Notes: a model not told the origin generated them from the letters alone. Counted from the stretch's first letter, positions 32,885-44,750 are shown. The stretch: 64,000 nucleotides of DNA from Candidula unifasciata (GCA_905116865.2 CAJHNH020005013.1:512095-576094), one strand, 5' to 3'. Made by a program: numbers and translations.

Positions 32885-33320
32885 AATAAGTGATTTAATG
32901 AATATGCTCAAGAAAATTCAGACCGGCTTTATTAGACAATATTGGATTCTCTCACTAAATGCCTCACGAAAAACTCGTCTCACGTTTATCTTTGCGCCTG
33001 GCCATGCGAGTGTTTGAGGCAATGAGCGTGCAGGTAATGTAAAGGCAAAGGCAATTACTACGACTGTACCGGGCACTGAATATCTGTGATGTCAATAATG
33101 CATGCACGATACATATCTCGAAGGAGGTCACGAAACAAGCAGGATTCGGTTTCCTTGTCCAGCTTGGTGGACTTTGAGGTTCAGCCTGGAGCAGTCAGAT
33201 ATGAACATTTCATCAAGGGCACAAAACATATGTTTAGTCAACACCTTGAACAGTCGTTTTACTTTTCTGGAGCTAATGAGAAGGAGAATTGCACTTCTAA
33301 GCGAACCCTATAACAATAGT
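32885..33320 (+). pseudogene. LINE RNase H fragment, copy 2
   Basis: Encodes LTFIFAPGHASV, a stop, then GNERAG, equivalent to the VPGHAGVQGNEFAD motif at 12695-13095, with similar sequence on both sides (for example AATATGCTNAARAAAATTCAG upstream and an ELMRRR-like end). Stops and shifts break the frame. Confidence 0.65.
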
Positions 33321-33599
33321 TATGGACCACTATCCTTACAGCATAAGACCATCTCGATCGGAAGAAAGAAACATGTCGTGCAAAGTATACTCATTCCCAT
33401 CCATTACTACAGATGTCAGATATGGTCAATTACAATTTAAAAAAAAAAGAAAAAGGAAAAGACAATTACTAACCATTAAAATGAGGTCTGAGAAGGAGTT
33501 AAAAGAAGAGGCAAAATCAGAAATCAGGTCAAAAGAGAAAAGAGTCGTCACATAACCAGTTACAAACTGCATACACAGACGGAAAATCAAATGCTTTAC

Positions 33600-33800
33600 C
33601 TACTTAGAATGTTTTGGAACATCATAGCAAACACGGCACACACTAAAAGAGGACTTGAATCACGAGGTAGACCAAGAACAACATGGAAAGAAAACATTAA
33701 ACTCTACACTGTACAACAGCACGGCATGTCTATGGTCAAGGCAGCTAGAACAGCAGAAACTTCCTCGACACCTGAAGTGGGAAAAGAGGGAGTGAAAAAA
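33600..33800 (+). pseudogene. LINE 3' terminus, copy 2
   Basis: Encodes ESRGRPRTTWKENIK, then QQHGMSMVKAARTAE, very close to the end at 4099-4276. It is followed by an A-run and a short (AAT)n patch (33797-33821). Confidence 0.6.
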
Positions 33801-33821
33801 AAAATATTAATAATAATAATG

Positions 33822-34842
33822 AGCATAAGACTACGAACTCACAATAATTCTCCAAGGTTCCATGACAACCTATGATAATGAGTATGTGTTATTTCAGCTC
33901 GTGACTGCAACAAAGCAGACGCATCGGGAAGCCGAGGAATGCCTCGTTTGTTTATTTTCCCCCACAAACGAGGCACACAGAAAACATCTTGTAAATGAAA
34001 GTTGACTTCTCTACTTCGCTATCTTAGCTTTGTCAGTTATAAATGACATATGCAATATTTTGAAGATATTATCGTCACATCCGTTTACCTGACCCGCAGA
34101 ATGGAAAGACTGTTTACGCTGGAGTACCTGCGCATGAATAAGAGACACACGGGGACATCTCTAAACAAACCTTGGCTGTATCCAAGTTAAAGATTCCAGG
34201 GTGTGAAATTTGCTAGCAGGTCTTAACGGAGGATGTAGAACAATCAGATGGCCTGGGTATCTGTTTAAACATAACAGGAATAATCTTACAAATGTTGCGA
34301 TCCTATACAATCATTTGCGAAAGCAGCTCATTCAGTTAATGAATGAACAATATATGAGTTCACGTAAAGAGAGAACCCGATCTTTGTACCATATCCAGGT
34401 TAAAAGGACATGACCTGGGTGCATTTGAGAAACAGGTTTACTAAAAATGTGCAGAAATGTGTTCTCTAAAATCTGAAGTAACAAAGGGTATGGGAGGGGG
34501 GGGGGGGGGGTGAGGGAATCATTTTAAACTTTGCAGAACTTAGTCCTGTAGGGTATAATAAATAGATGATAAATAGATCATAAGGAGATATAGTAAAATC
34601 TAAACATTAAAGAACTGTTATATCTGATGTTCGGAGAAATAGATAAATCCAAACGTTCTATAAATTTTCCTTCTGTAGTACAAAAGCTTATAAAATACTC
34701 CATGAAAACTTTGCATAACTTATTCCTCCGAGAATTCGGTTATTCAAAATTTCGCAAAATTATGTGAAATGTCAAGTACTGAATTGTAAATTTCAGAGAA
34801 CTCGTGTGTTTCGAAAATCTGAGTGGTGATGAGAAATAGATC
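33822..34842. other. No gene seen
   Basis: AT-rich sequence with a G-run at 34496-34510. The short ORFs have no domain. Confidence 0.4.
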
Positions 34843-34935
34843 AGCGTGCCCTGCTCGCTAGTGTAGTCGGTTAAACCTGACTTAGCGGCGACAGGGTGAC
34901 GAATTCCGTGTGGTCCGGGTTCACGCCCGGGGGTT
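34843..34935 (+). repeat. tRNA-like SINE head (family E)
   Basis: Box A-like TAGTGTAGTCGGTTAAACC and a strong box B-like CCGGGTTCACGCCCGG. The spacing and lack of a foldable acceptor stem argue against a functional tRNA gene. Only one copy is seen here. Confidence 0.5.
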
Positions 34936-35159
34936 GCCAGAAAGGCCACATTTCTCCCAGATTTACGGCATCTATCATGAAATCAAGGCCGAAGGGTTGC
35001 GATATCTATAGTACCGAGCCTACGGGTTAACAACTCATAGTATCTGGATATTCAAAAAAAAAAAAAAGTTAAACCGACAACTTTCTGATCCATAGGCGAC
35101 TTTTACCCGCTAAATCACGGCTGCCGCAACTGAAAAAGAGTACACAGCATATATTTCCC

Positions 35160-35375
35160 CTGTGATGGGCGTTTCAGTTGCCAAGTGGTCAAGCCGTTTG
35201 CCTGGCGTTCTGAAGGTCTTGAGTTCATTTCACGGCTGCGCTTTTCAGTTCACGAGTGCAGTTTTTACCGAGATCATTCGTCGGAGCTACGGAGTTCGTG
35301 CTCTGTGCAACCCCCTTCACAGGCAGCTAGTAGTTCTGCGGAAAAAGAGAGAGACTCCAGTGACCTTAACCTGAA
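35160..35375 (+). repeat. tRNA-derived SINE C, copy 2
   Basis: Box A-like TGCCAAGTGGTCAAGCCGTT and box B-like TCTTGAGTTCATTTCACGG, then a body shared in part with copies at 31425 and 63268 (GGAGCTACGGA near 35285 and 63430). Confidence 0.7.
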
Positions 35376-35684
35376 TCCCCTGTGATTTGTTATTTTGATG
35401 AGCAGCACACAAGTACAAGCCCCTTTTTCAGACTTCGTGTACTGAGCAAAGATTACTGCTGTGTGCTATGCAGAAGAAAACGGGAATGTTTTGAGAATAT
35501 TCTTGTGCATAAAAAGTGACACCCTATGGAAACAGTCATACAACTAGAAACAGCGGATGTAACTCTTCCAATACACAGGAACTCACTATGCGTTAATAGT
35601 TATTCTTACACAATAAGCGTTTTCTTTAGAACTCGTAAGTAGCAGTTGTGTCATTTAGATTAAACCGAAGTAACACTATCGAGA

Positions 35685-35830
35685 AACAAGGTAGCCGAGG
35701 TAGCGCAGTGACTATATTCTCGTATGCCGACCCGAAGGTCTCGAGCTCGGATCCGCATGAATTCGGATGTTTCCTTCGTCCAAACTGACCTTGGCTGCCA
35801 GAACGTAAAATGGATATTAGCCAATCTCCT
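35685..35830 (+). repeat. tRNA-derived SINE B, copy 2
   Basis: Box A-like GAGGTAGCGCAGTGACTAT and box B-like CTCGAGCTCGGATCC, with the shared CAAACTGACCTTGGCTGCC body block. Confidence 0.6.
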
Positions 35831-37014
35831 CTTAGTACATACTGTTAGGGTGCAGTGCTACTTTTATTGGCCTACCCTATGTGCCCTGAAGATCAAACGA
35901 AATTATCAGTTGTTATTTCTGTCACACACTTCTTATTTTGTTAATCTTCAACAACAACAGTAACAATCATATAAGCTTTAGAAACACACTAAAGAGGGGC
36001 AAAACATAATTACTACGTGACTAAAGAACAATAATTATTATTAGAGTTAGTGCAGTTAGGCTAAGGGACATATACTGTACAAGCCACAAGAATGCTCCTT
36101 ATAAAGAAATATTTGTTTGGCGTGTTTTAATCCGCACTGTGATAGTTTTCGGATAGCGTGTACAGACTGCTTATCTTTGATGTACTGTGAAAGACTACAA
36201 AACTGAACTGCAGAGCTTGCTGTTTTGTGTGTCGATCATATCAAAACAAATGTATTCAAAACTATTATTCTAGCCAGATATACCAGTGTTAAACATTTGT
36301 CCTCATGGCAACCAAGGAGAGCTAAATTATATCAACAGAGAGCACAGGATTTAGAAGAAAAAAAAAAGTTGAAAATAACTGGAGTGAAACCAGTCATATC
36401 GTTAATGATGGTGACGATTTGGTGACGAGAATGCACCGGAATTGAAACAAACAGCCAAAATGAAGAGATAGAACAAACACCGAACAAGGGCAAGACGACG
36501 CAAGAAATGTGTTGACGGCATCAAGAATAGCCTGACAGAAATGTTGATAAACCTATGTAACGTGTAAGATACAGCTCACGGAAGATCCGTGCATCCATCC
36601 ACTCAACAAGTCGCGGGCTAACTGGAGAAAAGAAGACGAAGATCAATCACTGAGTGAAGATTGTGCTTCACTTTGCATTGTGAATGTGTAGGGCAACGGT
36701 GAATATGTTTGGCCTTATCGAGTAATTGTACGTTCAGATGTTTATATAAACATTCCACTATACTATAGAACACCGCAGGAAGCCAAAGACTAAAAATAGA
36801 AGAAAAAAACAAAACAGTCGCCAAAGGCGGCAGAATTTACTGAGCAGGGGATCCGAGCACTTGTGGACTGGTTGATGTGATGTACAATGAGGATAATCTG
36901 TCGACTAATAACTAGTTTATATAGACTAAAACTATATGTTTGCTTTGAAATTCAACCACAGCCAGTTTCTGAGGTGAGTTAAGTCGTTTAGGAATGAACC
37001 GGAACAGTCATCCT
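35831..37014. other. No gene seen
   Basis: About 1.2 kb on the 3' side (minus orientation) of the putative first exon at 37336, so it is probably intronic. No convincing second exon was found. The 66-68-codon ORFs here show no domain. Confidence 0.4.
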
Positions 37015-37325
37015 GATGTGTGGGATAGACAGACAGACAGATAGACAGACCAGACATACATATATACATACATACATATATACATACATACGTACATATA
37101 TACATATTTAAATACCTACAAATAGATACATAAAAAACAAAACACACGGACAGACCGACGAAAGATACAAATAGGTAGGTAAATGCATAATCAGACAGAC
37201 AGACACATGAGCAGGTAAATACACTAATACACAAATGGACAGACAGACAGACAGACGGGGGACACACGTACGTATGTAAAGACATAAATACATAGACAGA
37301 CAGACCGACTGACACACACAGATAG
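37015..37325. repeat. Tetranucleotide-rich tract (GACA/TACA) inside intron 1
   Basis: Runs of AGAC, TACATA and GACAGA-like words over about 300 bases. The extension of the 278-codon minus ORF (Cys/Val/Ser-rich) into this tract is read-through of simple repeats and not protein-coding. Confidence 0.85.
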
Positions 37326-37330
37326 GTAGA

Positions 37331-37335
37331 CTCAC
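37331..37335 (-). other. Splice donor of putative exon 1
   Basis: On the minus strand the exon ends ...GTCG and the intron begins GTGAGTC, a near-perfect metazoan 5' splice site. It falls exactly where protein-like sequence gives way to simple repeat, which supports the exon model. The donor splits a codon after its first base (phase 1). Confidence 0.65.
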
Positions 37336-37768
37336 CGACACCCTCGGAGTAGACCAGGTTCGGCGGAGCAAATCTGGAGATGTAATCTTTCGGTATTGGG
37401 ACTGCATCAGAGACCAGTTTGTCTACAGTAGAATGGTTGTACAGCAGCTGGACTTGAGTTAGCGTGCCCGAAAACTGGGTGTTGTTTTGCGAACCGGGGG
37501 TATACGTTCCTCGGGACTGACCGCTAGGGATCGTGGAGTTCCTCGGGAAGTTATCCGACTGCATCAGCTTGTCCATCATCATATGAAGGAACTTATGCTT
37601 CCACACCTGGTCCTGGAATGACTGGTTCATGCGGGAAAAGGGGATGACTTTATGTGGAACACTTCGAACCGGCTCGGGGAGAACTGCCAGCGACACGAAA
37701 GCAATGATTATAAGAACGAGGGATATGCCATGCATGATGCTTCTCCAAACCATCTTGTCGACGTCCAT
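37336..37768 (-). CDS. First coding exon of a secreted protein, unidentified
   Basis: 144 full codons from ATG at 37768-37766 to the donor. Residues 7-36 form a signal peptide with a strongly hydrophobic core (ISLVLIIIAFVSLAVL), probable cleavage around residues 30-36. The remainder is hydrophilic and carries four N-glycosylation sequons (NQS, NST, NNT, NHS). No dibasic cleavage site is present in this exon, arguing against it holding mature neuropeptides. No domain is recognised; it could be the pro-region of a growth factor or hormone, but that is a guess. The second Met (residue 6) also fits as the start. A TATA box lies 52 bases upstream of the ATG. Later exons are not visible here. Confidence 0.65.
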
Positions 37769-37819
37769 TGCGAACGATGTCAGAACAGCTGTGGGGCACT
37801 AGTTGACCAAAAATCTCGC

Positions 37820-37827
37820 TTTTTATA
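37820..37827 (-). promoter_or_regulatory. TATA box of the secreted-protein gene
   Basis: The minus strand reads CTTATAAAAAGCG. At the usual ~30-base spacing transcription would start near 37795, giving a 5' leader of about 25 bases before the ATG at 37768. No CCAAT or other element was assigned. Confidence 0.55.
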
Positions 37828-38530
37828 AGACGATAACTTCAGTTCTATAGCAGCATCCAGAGTAAGGTAGCACACATAATAAGACTTTTCCACTGTCTGC
37901 ATTCTTAATTCTGTTGATTCTGTGGCTGGTTAAGAAAATGTGAGTACTGTTTGGCATTAGCAAAACATATCCATAAGATGCCTAGATAGCAGTTAAATTA
38001 TTCACATGCTTTAAAATGAACCAGTGAGTTTGTTTTAATAAGCTCTGGACGTATGTGACAACATACGCCGTTGGTGGGCGTTCGAAGACCCCGAGCCCAC
38101 GGAAAGGTCGAGAGGTGCGACACAAAACATAAGTGAAAGAAACGGAACCAGTTTTCTTCTTTCTGGGCCAGAGTATTATTGTCCAAGTTATTTTTGAGGA
38201 ATCTGTTCTGGTCTTTTTAAAAAGGAGAGCGCAGATGTGCTTGAAGGTTTTCAGTGCTGTCTTGTCAATGCGGCTCTGGTTAAAGAGATTCTAAAGTGTG
38301 ACTTTAGTCCACTACTTTGTTTTCTTGAGAATTATGTGACCTGAAAATAAAAACACGTAAAACAACCGTCACATCACATTTGAATTCGTAATTAATTAGT
38401 TTAAAATCACTGACAATCAGCATATTATTGAAAAAAGTAGGTGGAAGCTGCAGCAATATGGTATTTATTGTAACAAGTAGTAATTTTTATTGTGTCAAAA
38501 TTAAAGGTCACCAGGGTACTTTTCGTTTAG
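37828..38530. other. No gene seen (upstream of the minus-strand exon)
   Basis: Putative 5' flank of the gene at 37336-37768. No repeat or ORF of note; regulatory sites beyond the TATA box were not assigned. Confidence 0.4.
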
Positions 38531-38722
38531 TTCACTCTATCCCGGGGACTCCGAGATTGCGTGGGGTGTTCCTGAAAAAGTACAATATCATGGGTGGGGG
38601 AAGGGAGGGGTAGGGTTAGGGTTAGATTAGCCGGTGTTTATGTGACACCTTAACACCCCTATAAGTTTGAACTTTCCCATGAAGCTCCCCACGAAATGTC
38701 GGCGCTCCAGAGATGGGGTGAA
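38531..38722. mobile_element. Short TIR element (MITE-like), CGAGATT family, copy 1
   Basis: Left end TTCACTCTATCCCGGGGACT... and right end (minus) TTCACCCCATCTCTGGAGCG... align over about 55 bases, including a CGTGGGG core. The same terminal sequence borders the 652-bp element at 39665-40316. No target-site duplication was recognised, so the superfamily is open. Confidence 0.6.
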
Positions 38723-38754
38723 GGTCAAGGGAAAAAAAACTGTTTACGGTCAGT

Positions 38755-38925
38755 GGCGCATCGGGCATTTAAAGCTTAGACTTATATTTTAATGAACAGT
38801 TGGCACTCTGTGGGCGAAGTAGTCAACATCACACCGGCTGCAACTGACCTCGCCGGACATTACTTAGTTCCCGTTTTAGGTTCGTCTGTGAGCCTAAATC
38901 TCCCATTGTGGGTTCCAGGGCTCCA
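38755..38925 (-). repeat. SINE A, partial copy
   Basis: Body blocks CTTAGACTTATATTTTAATG and GTAGTCAACATCACACCGGC match SINE A on the minus strand. The tRNA-like head is missing. Confidence 0.65.
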
Positions 38926-39009
38926 TTTTGTCGAGAGAGAAAAAAAGACTTATTGCCCCCCCCCCCCCACCTCAATTCCCCCAAAAGCATATGGTAAAAG
39001 TTGACTAAT

Positions 39010-39193
39010 TAATAGTGTTTCCTTCATAGGCTGAGAGGCGAAGAACTATTTATCTGCATACAAAAGGCCAGATCTGTAAAACGGATGTGCCGGCAAAGCA
39101 ATTTCTAGAAAAAAGACAAAAGTCCAGAAGAGGACGAACAACCTTTTCGTCGGAGCTAACAGCGAGTGAACGCTAGGAATAAGAAGAAAAGAG
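39010..39193 (+). repeat. Dispersed repeat I, copy 2
   Basis: Shares GGCCAGATCTGTAAAACGGA and AAGTCCAGAAGAGGACGAAC blocks with other I copies and ends GTGAACGCTAGGAATAAGAAG, a very short GAA tail. Confidence 0.7.
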
Positions 39194-39664
39194 CGAAAAT
39201 TAATTTTGAAAAAAATCCATACTCTTGATTTCTTTGTCCCATTTAATATTCACTAAGTTCCTGAGACATTTTTGTTTCTCTCCCCTGAATGAACCATCAG
39301 CGCGAGGAATGTCGATCCCTAGTAAATGGGGATCCTAAACCTGTGAAACAAATTCACCAACTACTTAAGCCACAAAGTTGCAGGTTGTGCATTACTTATT
39401 CGGGGAAAGGGAGGAGGGGGGGGGGGGTGGTGGTATGATACAGAGACGCGCCCGCATCAGACAGCACCGTAAGTGGGTGGCATACGCAACTACAATACAC
39501 TATGAACATTTAAGGGGTGGCAATTCGAAGATTTGCATCATGCTAAAAAAAAAAAAAAAATCTGCTGCACGGTTCTGTACATAAAATAAATCCTGCAGTT
39601 GTATAGGGAAAGATACAGATTTCGTATGTAATGTTAACTAGCAGAACGTTCTTTCCCGCTTAAT

Positions 39665-40316
39665 GATCTGATCTCGGGGAGATACGAGATTTGGTAGGGA
39701 ATTCCTAGAGAGTTCCCCGCGGGAGGGTTGGGGTGTGGTGGGTGTAGGGTTACGATAAATTTCTTCTTTTTCTTCTTCGTTCTTCTTCTTCTTCTTCTTT
39801 TGTTCACCCTAAATAGATTATATGTATATATAATTTTATTATCTCTAGTATGAGGTTAACTGTCTTGTGTAAGGCGTTTAACTAGTTGTAAAGTTCAGCT
39901 TGAACGCCATCTTGGGGGGTGGTGGCGTGGAAGGGTCCTGAAAAAAGGTGACAGTCTCAGTATATGTATAGTGGTGGATTCGGGGTGAGGTTAGATGGAA
40001 CGAAGCTGACAGGTCAAGGAAACTTATGGTGAAGTCAAAAAGTAGGAAGATCGCTTTTAAACAGGGCACAGCGGTGGCGTCGAACGAAAGGAACACACAC
40101 CGGATTCGATAAGGCAATAAACGATAAAAAAGCGGAAACCAGCCAACACATGACACCCCTAGAATATAGGTGTTTTAGTGATTAAAGTTTAGAGTTGGTG
40201 TTAAATAAACACAGACTAAAACTAATCCTAACCTAGCTCCCCTATACTATAGCACATTCCGGTGGAACTCTCTAGCAATTCCTTACGAAATCTCGGAGAC
40301 CCCGAGATGGGGTGAA
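39665..40316. mobile_element. TIR element, CGAGATT family, copy 2 (652 bp)
   Basis: Left terminus ATCTCGGGGAGATACGAGAT with TTTGGTAGGGAATTCCTAGA following. Right terminus on the minus strand reads ATCTCGGGGTCTCCGAGATT with TCGTAAGGAATTGCTAGAGA. The inverted repeats extend about 100 bases. The interior holds a short CTT patch (39762-39799) and no transposase. Related to the element at 38531-38722. Confidence 0.65.
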
Positions 40317-40604
40317 AAAGTGAAAAGTACCAATGAAACTGTGTGCGTTAATAGCACAATAACGTAAAATTAGTTTTAGGTTGTCCTGACAATCAGTCGG
40401 AGAACCACTGTTTAAACAGGACACATCTTGACACATTCCCACACCCACACAAGTAGAGCGCCACAGTAACAACAACAACGGCTACTGTAGCAGCAGCCGG
40501 ACAAGATTACAGCTTGTAAACGACATTGCCATGAAAGTCTGCCTCCGCCGAGGATGGGCGGTCACGTGAAATTCGAATACATCCTGATTTCCTTGATGTG
40601 GCAC

Positions 40605-40721
40605 CAGGGCCGCCGAAATTGTTTTGGGAATAGTACCAGTTTTTGTTTTTATAAAGAGTGCTAAAAACACCAAAGGGTACCAAATTCCAAATTTATAATT
40701 TTTAATAAAAAAGCATTTAAA

Positions 40722-40801
<80 letters not shown>

Positions 40802-41487
40802 GACACACACACACACTCGCGCATCCGCGCGCACACAAAAATAAAACTGGTTTATCTTTTATGTGATGGAAATTATAAATATTTTTCTTTTCAGTCATTG
40901 CTGTACCATTTATTTACCGCTCAGTTTGTTAAAACGTTGTTGTGGTTGATACAATATATGACCTGCAGCAACAAGTTTGATCTCGTCAATGCATTTATTG
41001 TCGAAGTCTTAAAAAAAATCGCCATTTAAAAAATCTGTATATTGTTAAACAGAGAGAAAACTTTCTACATCTGCATAGGAATAGGCAATGTCAGAAGACA
41101 TACATCATACATTGTGAAATTAATAGCGCGCAATTTTTATTGCCGTATTTTTTATATGAAACAGTAAACCATACATGTTCTGATTTTTTTTTTCTAGCAT
41201 AAGGAAGTTGATGATGTTTTTTTTTTTGTTCCCTCCTTTCTTTATTTGTTGTTTGTTTATAATGTTCTTCTTTAACATGGCTGATAAATATAATGACCAA
41301 TGGCATAATTGACGTCTGTCTTCCTTCAGTAACACTTATTGGATACAGCCTACAGTGTACACATTTATAAATCTGATGCAACATTTCGAAAACGTACTAT
41401 AGCATGGAGCGTGGTACCAAATGTAAAGTATTGCTCGGCAAGAGTTATATAGCAGTTTGTACCAAAGTAACAACTTCGGCAGCCCTG
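40605..41487. mobile_element. hAT-like TIR element, CAGGGCYGC family (883 bp)
   Basis: Left end CAGGGCCGCCGAAATTGTTT and right end (minus) CAGGGCTGCCGAAGTTGTTA, with further matches including AGTACC/GGTACC words to about 75 bases. Flanking 8-mers TGTGGCAC and CGTGGCCT agree at positions 2-6, compatible with a decayed hAT target duplication. The interior holds (CT)n at 40724-40796 followed by (CA)n to 40816 and no transposase. A single end of this family is at 8430. Confidence 0.65.
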
Positions 41488-41889
41488 CGTGGCCTCTCGC
41501 CATTCCCTTAGTTAAAAATTAACAGAGTGTTGGTGTAGTATGTTATTAGCAGGATGCGTGATAATAATGTTGCCATTCTACAAATATAAATTTTCATGAC
41601 CCAGGCTATGACTGGGTAGAAGGTTTACACAGGAATAAAACTTGTCATTTCACATAATTATTTCCAAAATGAGTACATGTTATGCGTTGTGCGTGTCATA
41701 TGATAACCTTGTAAATTTGTACTTAATCGTTAATGTAATTTCGAGTTGAGAGGGTGTTATATCTGTATACGTTTTGAGAGAGAATGTCAAGACAGGGGAG
41801 AGGGAGGGAACGAGAGAGGGAAGAAAGTAAGACTGATAGACAGGAAACGCGGAAAAGAGCTGGAGGCAGACTCAGAAAAAGAGTGAGAT
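41488..41889. other. No gene seen
   Basis: AT-rich unassigned sequence, with purine-rich sequence from 41780 leading into the GA tract. Confidence 0.5.
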
Positions 41890-41891
41890 GA

Positions 41892-41962
<71 letters not shown>
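41890..41962. repeat. (GA)n microsatellite
   Basis: About 35 GA units, nearly pure, embedded in broader purine-rich sequence from 41780. Confidence 0.95.
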
Positions 41963-41964
<2 letters not shown>

Positions 41965-42282
41965 AAGAGAAAGAAAGAGTAAGATAATAAAGAAGGGTTT
42001 GCTAACGACAAGCGCAGCAAGTAAAAGTGTTCAATCTAAGACCTGATTCATATATCCTTCTGTCCACTTCTCCCATGATCACAGCCTTATATCCGTGAAT
42101 GTGTGTCTCATGGTAACTCTAGCCAGTGGGTTTTGCGCTCTCTGTATCATTTGTCCGGAACAAGAAATGTCTGTGCCCTCTCCGCAATGAAGGTTGACTG
42201 CCGTGTACAACTGTTGTGTCTCTAGGAATAAAACCCAGTGATGACCTAATCTCTTCCACGATGCAACTCTCGTAAACTGACC

Positions 42283-42716
42283 AAATCCCACATGAACGAT
42301 TTCTTTTTAAACCGCCCACAGCCGGACTCTAGTTACATTGTCCAAATCCCACAAGAAAAATGTCTTTCTAAACCGTCCACAGCCGGACTGTAGTTCCCTT
42401 GTCCATATCCCACAAGAAAGATGTCCCTTTAAACCGCCCACAGCCGGACTCTAGTTCCCTTGTCCATATCCCACAAGAAAGATGTCCCTTTAAACCGTCC
42501 ACAGCCGGACTGTAGTTCCCTTGTCCATATCCCACAAAGAAAGATGTCCCTTTAAACCGTCCACAGCCGGACTGTAGTTCCATTGTACAAATACCACAAG
42601 AAAGATATCTTTTTAAACCGTCCACAGCCGGACTCTAGTTCCCTTGTCCATATCCCACAAGAAAGATGTCCCTTTAAACAGTCCACAGCCGGACTTTGGT
42701 TCTATTGTCCAAATCC
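42283..42716. repeat. 61-bp tandem repeat, about seven copies
   Basis: The unit is built around CCGTCCACAGCCGGACT and CCATATCCCACAAGAAAGAT. Copies differ at a few positions each. CCACAGCCGG is an invariant core. Confidence 0.9.
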
Positions 42717-42994
42717 CCTAAAATGGCGTTCCGGAACCCACACGGGGAGGGCATTTGCTTAGAAATGTACATTTGTTTTTGTTGCTGCTTAAATCGTCAG
42801 CCGGTCCGAGAAAAACACACTTTTCTAATATTTTGTCTAATATTTTTTACTGATGAGCACTGCTCTTGACAGTCCAGTCTTGCAGTGTGGTGAATTTGCA
42901 TTGTTATTCTCTCCGTGTGCATTCCTTAGCCCCACTGTGGGGAAAACAAGTAGAGCTCCTACTTTCCCAACAAGCATGTCGTACGAGTCGACCA

Positions 42995-43310
<316 letters not shown>

Positions 43311-43425
43311 AAAAGAAGAAAAAGAAGGAAATGGTGATGAAGTAGAAGAGCAGAAGAAGAATAAGATGAAGTAGAAGAAGCAGAAGAAAAAGAAGAAGAA
43401 GAAGAAGAAGAAGAAGAAAAATAAA
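43311..43425. repeat. Interrupted GAA-rich tract
   Basis: GAA units with GTA, ATG and GCA interruptions, directly after the GTA run; together they form a compound trinucleotide tract of about 235 bases. Confidence 0.85.
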
Positions 43426-43599
43426 GAAGAAGAATTTGTTATACTAAACGACATGCAATAATCTTTAGCTTTTCAAAGAAGACTCGCCTACAGAATTCGA
43501 CTTGCACTCTGACATTTTCTAACCTTCACCGAGGAAAAGAATGACACAGCAATGCCTGAGAGAATTCGCGCCCTGGCTGTACGCTTCATTCCTGCCATA

Positions 43600-43896
43600 G
43601 ATTGCGAGTCAAGGTTATCGTAAATTACATCTCAGCGTAAACGTATCAAATCTTATCGTAGTGGCTGAAGCTCTGGAACATTCCAGACTAATTGTTTTCA
43701 TTGACCAGGGAAAGTGGGTTGCTCTTGCATACGTCACAGAAGGCAACGTCGACCTTCTAATGGAGGATAAGGGAAAAGGGAACCGGAAATACACTATAAA
43801 GCTCTGCTGGGTGTCTGGTCCGAATACACTTATAATTTCGACAGGACCAAAGACGGGTTCAAGATATTTGAGCCTCATCTCCCAATTTTTTTTTTA
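43600..43896 (+). other. Candidate coding segment, unidentified
   Basis: An open frame of about 98 codons begins after CTGCCATAG, which could be a splice acceptor, and ends near 43896. It encodes alternating hydrophobic and charged residues (LIVVAEALEHSRLIVFIDQG, then WVALAYVTEG) that look more protein-like than other short ORFs here. No domain is recognised and the minus strand is also open over most of it. It could be chance or an old element. Confidence 0.25.
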
Positions 43897-44017
43897 ATGT
43901 CGTAAGAATGCTAAATTTTAATCCATTCAGAAATATTCTCTTCCAAAGTATTTGTTTACAGATTTCATTTTCAATAAAATGTATTATTATATTTATTTAT
44001 CAGCATATGATTAATTG

Positions 44018-44027
44018 TATCATCATT

Positions 44028-44090
<63 letters not shown>

Positions 44091-44091
44091 T
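44018..44091. repeat. (ATC)n microsatellite
   Basis: About 24 units of the ATC trinucleotide; poly-His and poly-Ile ORFs over it are artefacts. Confidence 0.95.
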
Positions 44092-44611
44092 TCTGTCTCT
44101 TCTTCACGCTCACTGGCTCTGCGCTTTGACTTTGAAGAAAGCACCGCTTATCAGTCGGCCCTGCGACATGCTTGTTAGAAGAGAGAGGGTCTATTCCCTG
44201 TTCTCCACAACGTAGCCCTATATCAATATGGAGATTATTGTTATTATACTCTTAAACTAGTATAAGGTTCCTTGAGTATTCCCTCCGGTGCCTAGAGTAA
44301 ATGTATGGCAATGCTTGCTCTATGTGCGCCTTGTCGAGGATTCTCATATCAGAGCTAAATCTTGCTTTTTGCCAGAGTATCTTTCAATTACTATATTGAC
44401 TAGTGTAGGGATCTTGTCTCAAAGCTGCAATATTTTGGTCATATCAAGATTCATGGCATGATAGGATAAAATAATCGCAGAAGGAATGGTACCAGGAAGG
44501 AGCCTTAAATATGAAGGGAGGAACACAAACCCTGTACTGACATACGAGACCCAGCTAGACTAGACTAGAGATTACTGTATGACCAGTTTCTAGTTAAAAA
44601 AAAAAAGTAAA
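44092..44611. other. No gene seen
   Basis: Unassigned sequence with no domain or repeat match that I can see. Confidence 0.4.
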
Positions 44612-44750
44612 AAAAGTAAAGATCCCTTTCACGCCTTTCGGTGTCCCATATTTTTACAGACCATCAGCACTCTGTAGGTAATGTGGTCAGCATTACGCCG
44701 GCTGTCTTTACTTTCCCAGGACAGCCCATCCTGGTACCCATTTTAGGCAG
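44612..44750 (-). repeat. SINE A, tail half only
   Basis: AGTAAAGATCCCTTTCACGC to a CCATTTTAGGCAG end corresponds to the body and 3' end of SINE A on the minus strand; the tRNA-like head is absent. Confidence 0.65.

Noticed and set aside
34843..34935. Functional tRNA gene
   Set aside because: Box A and B are good but no acceptor or anticodon stem could be matched; fits a SINE head better.
36932..37335. Extension of the secreted protein to 278 residues
   Set aside because: The part beyond residue 144 is translated GACA/TACA simple repeat after a strong splice donor.
38608..38630. Telomere-like TTAGGG units
   Set aside because: Only two to three units, inside a TIR element; not a telomeric tract.
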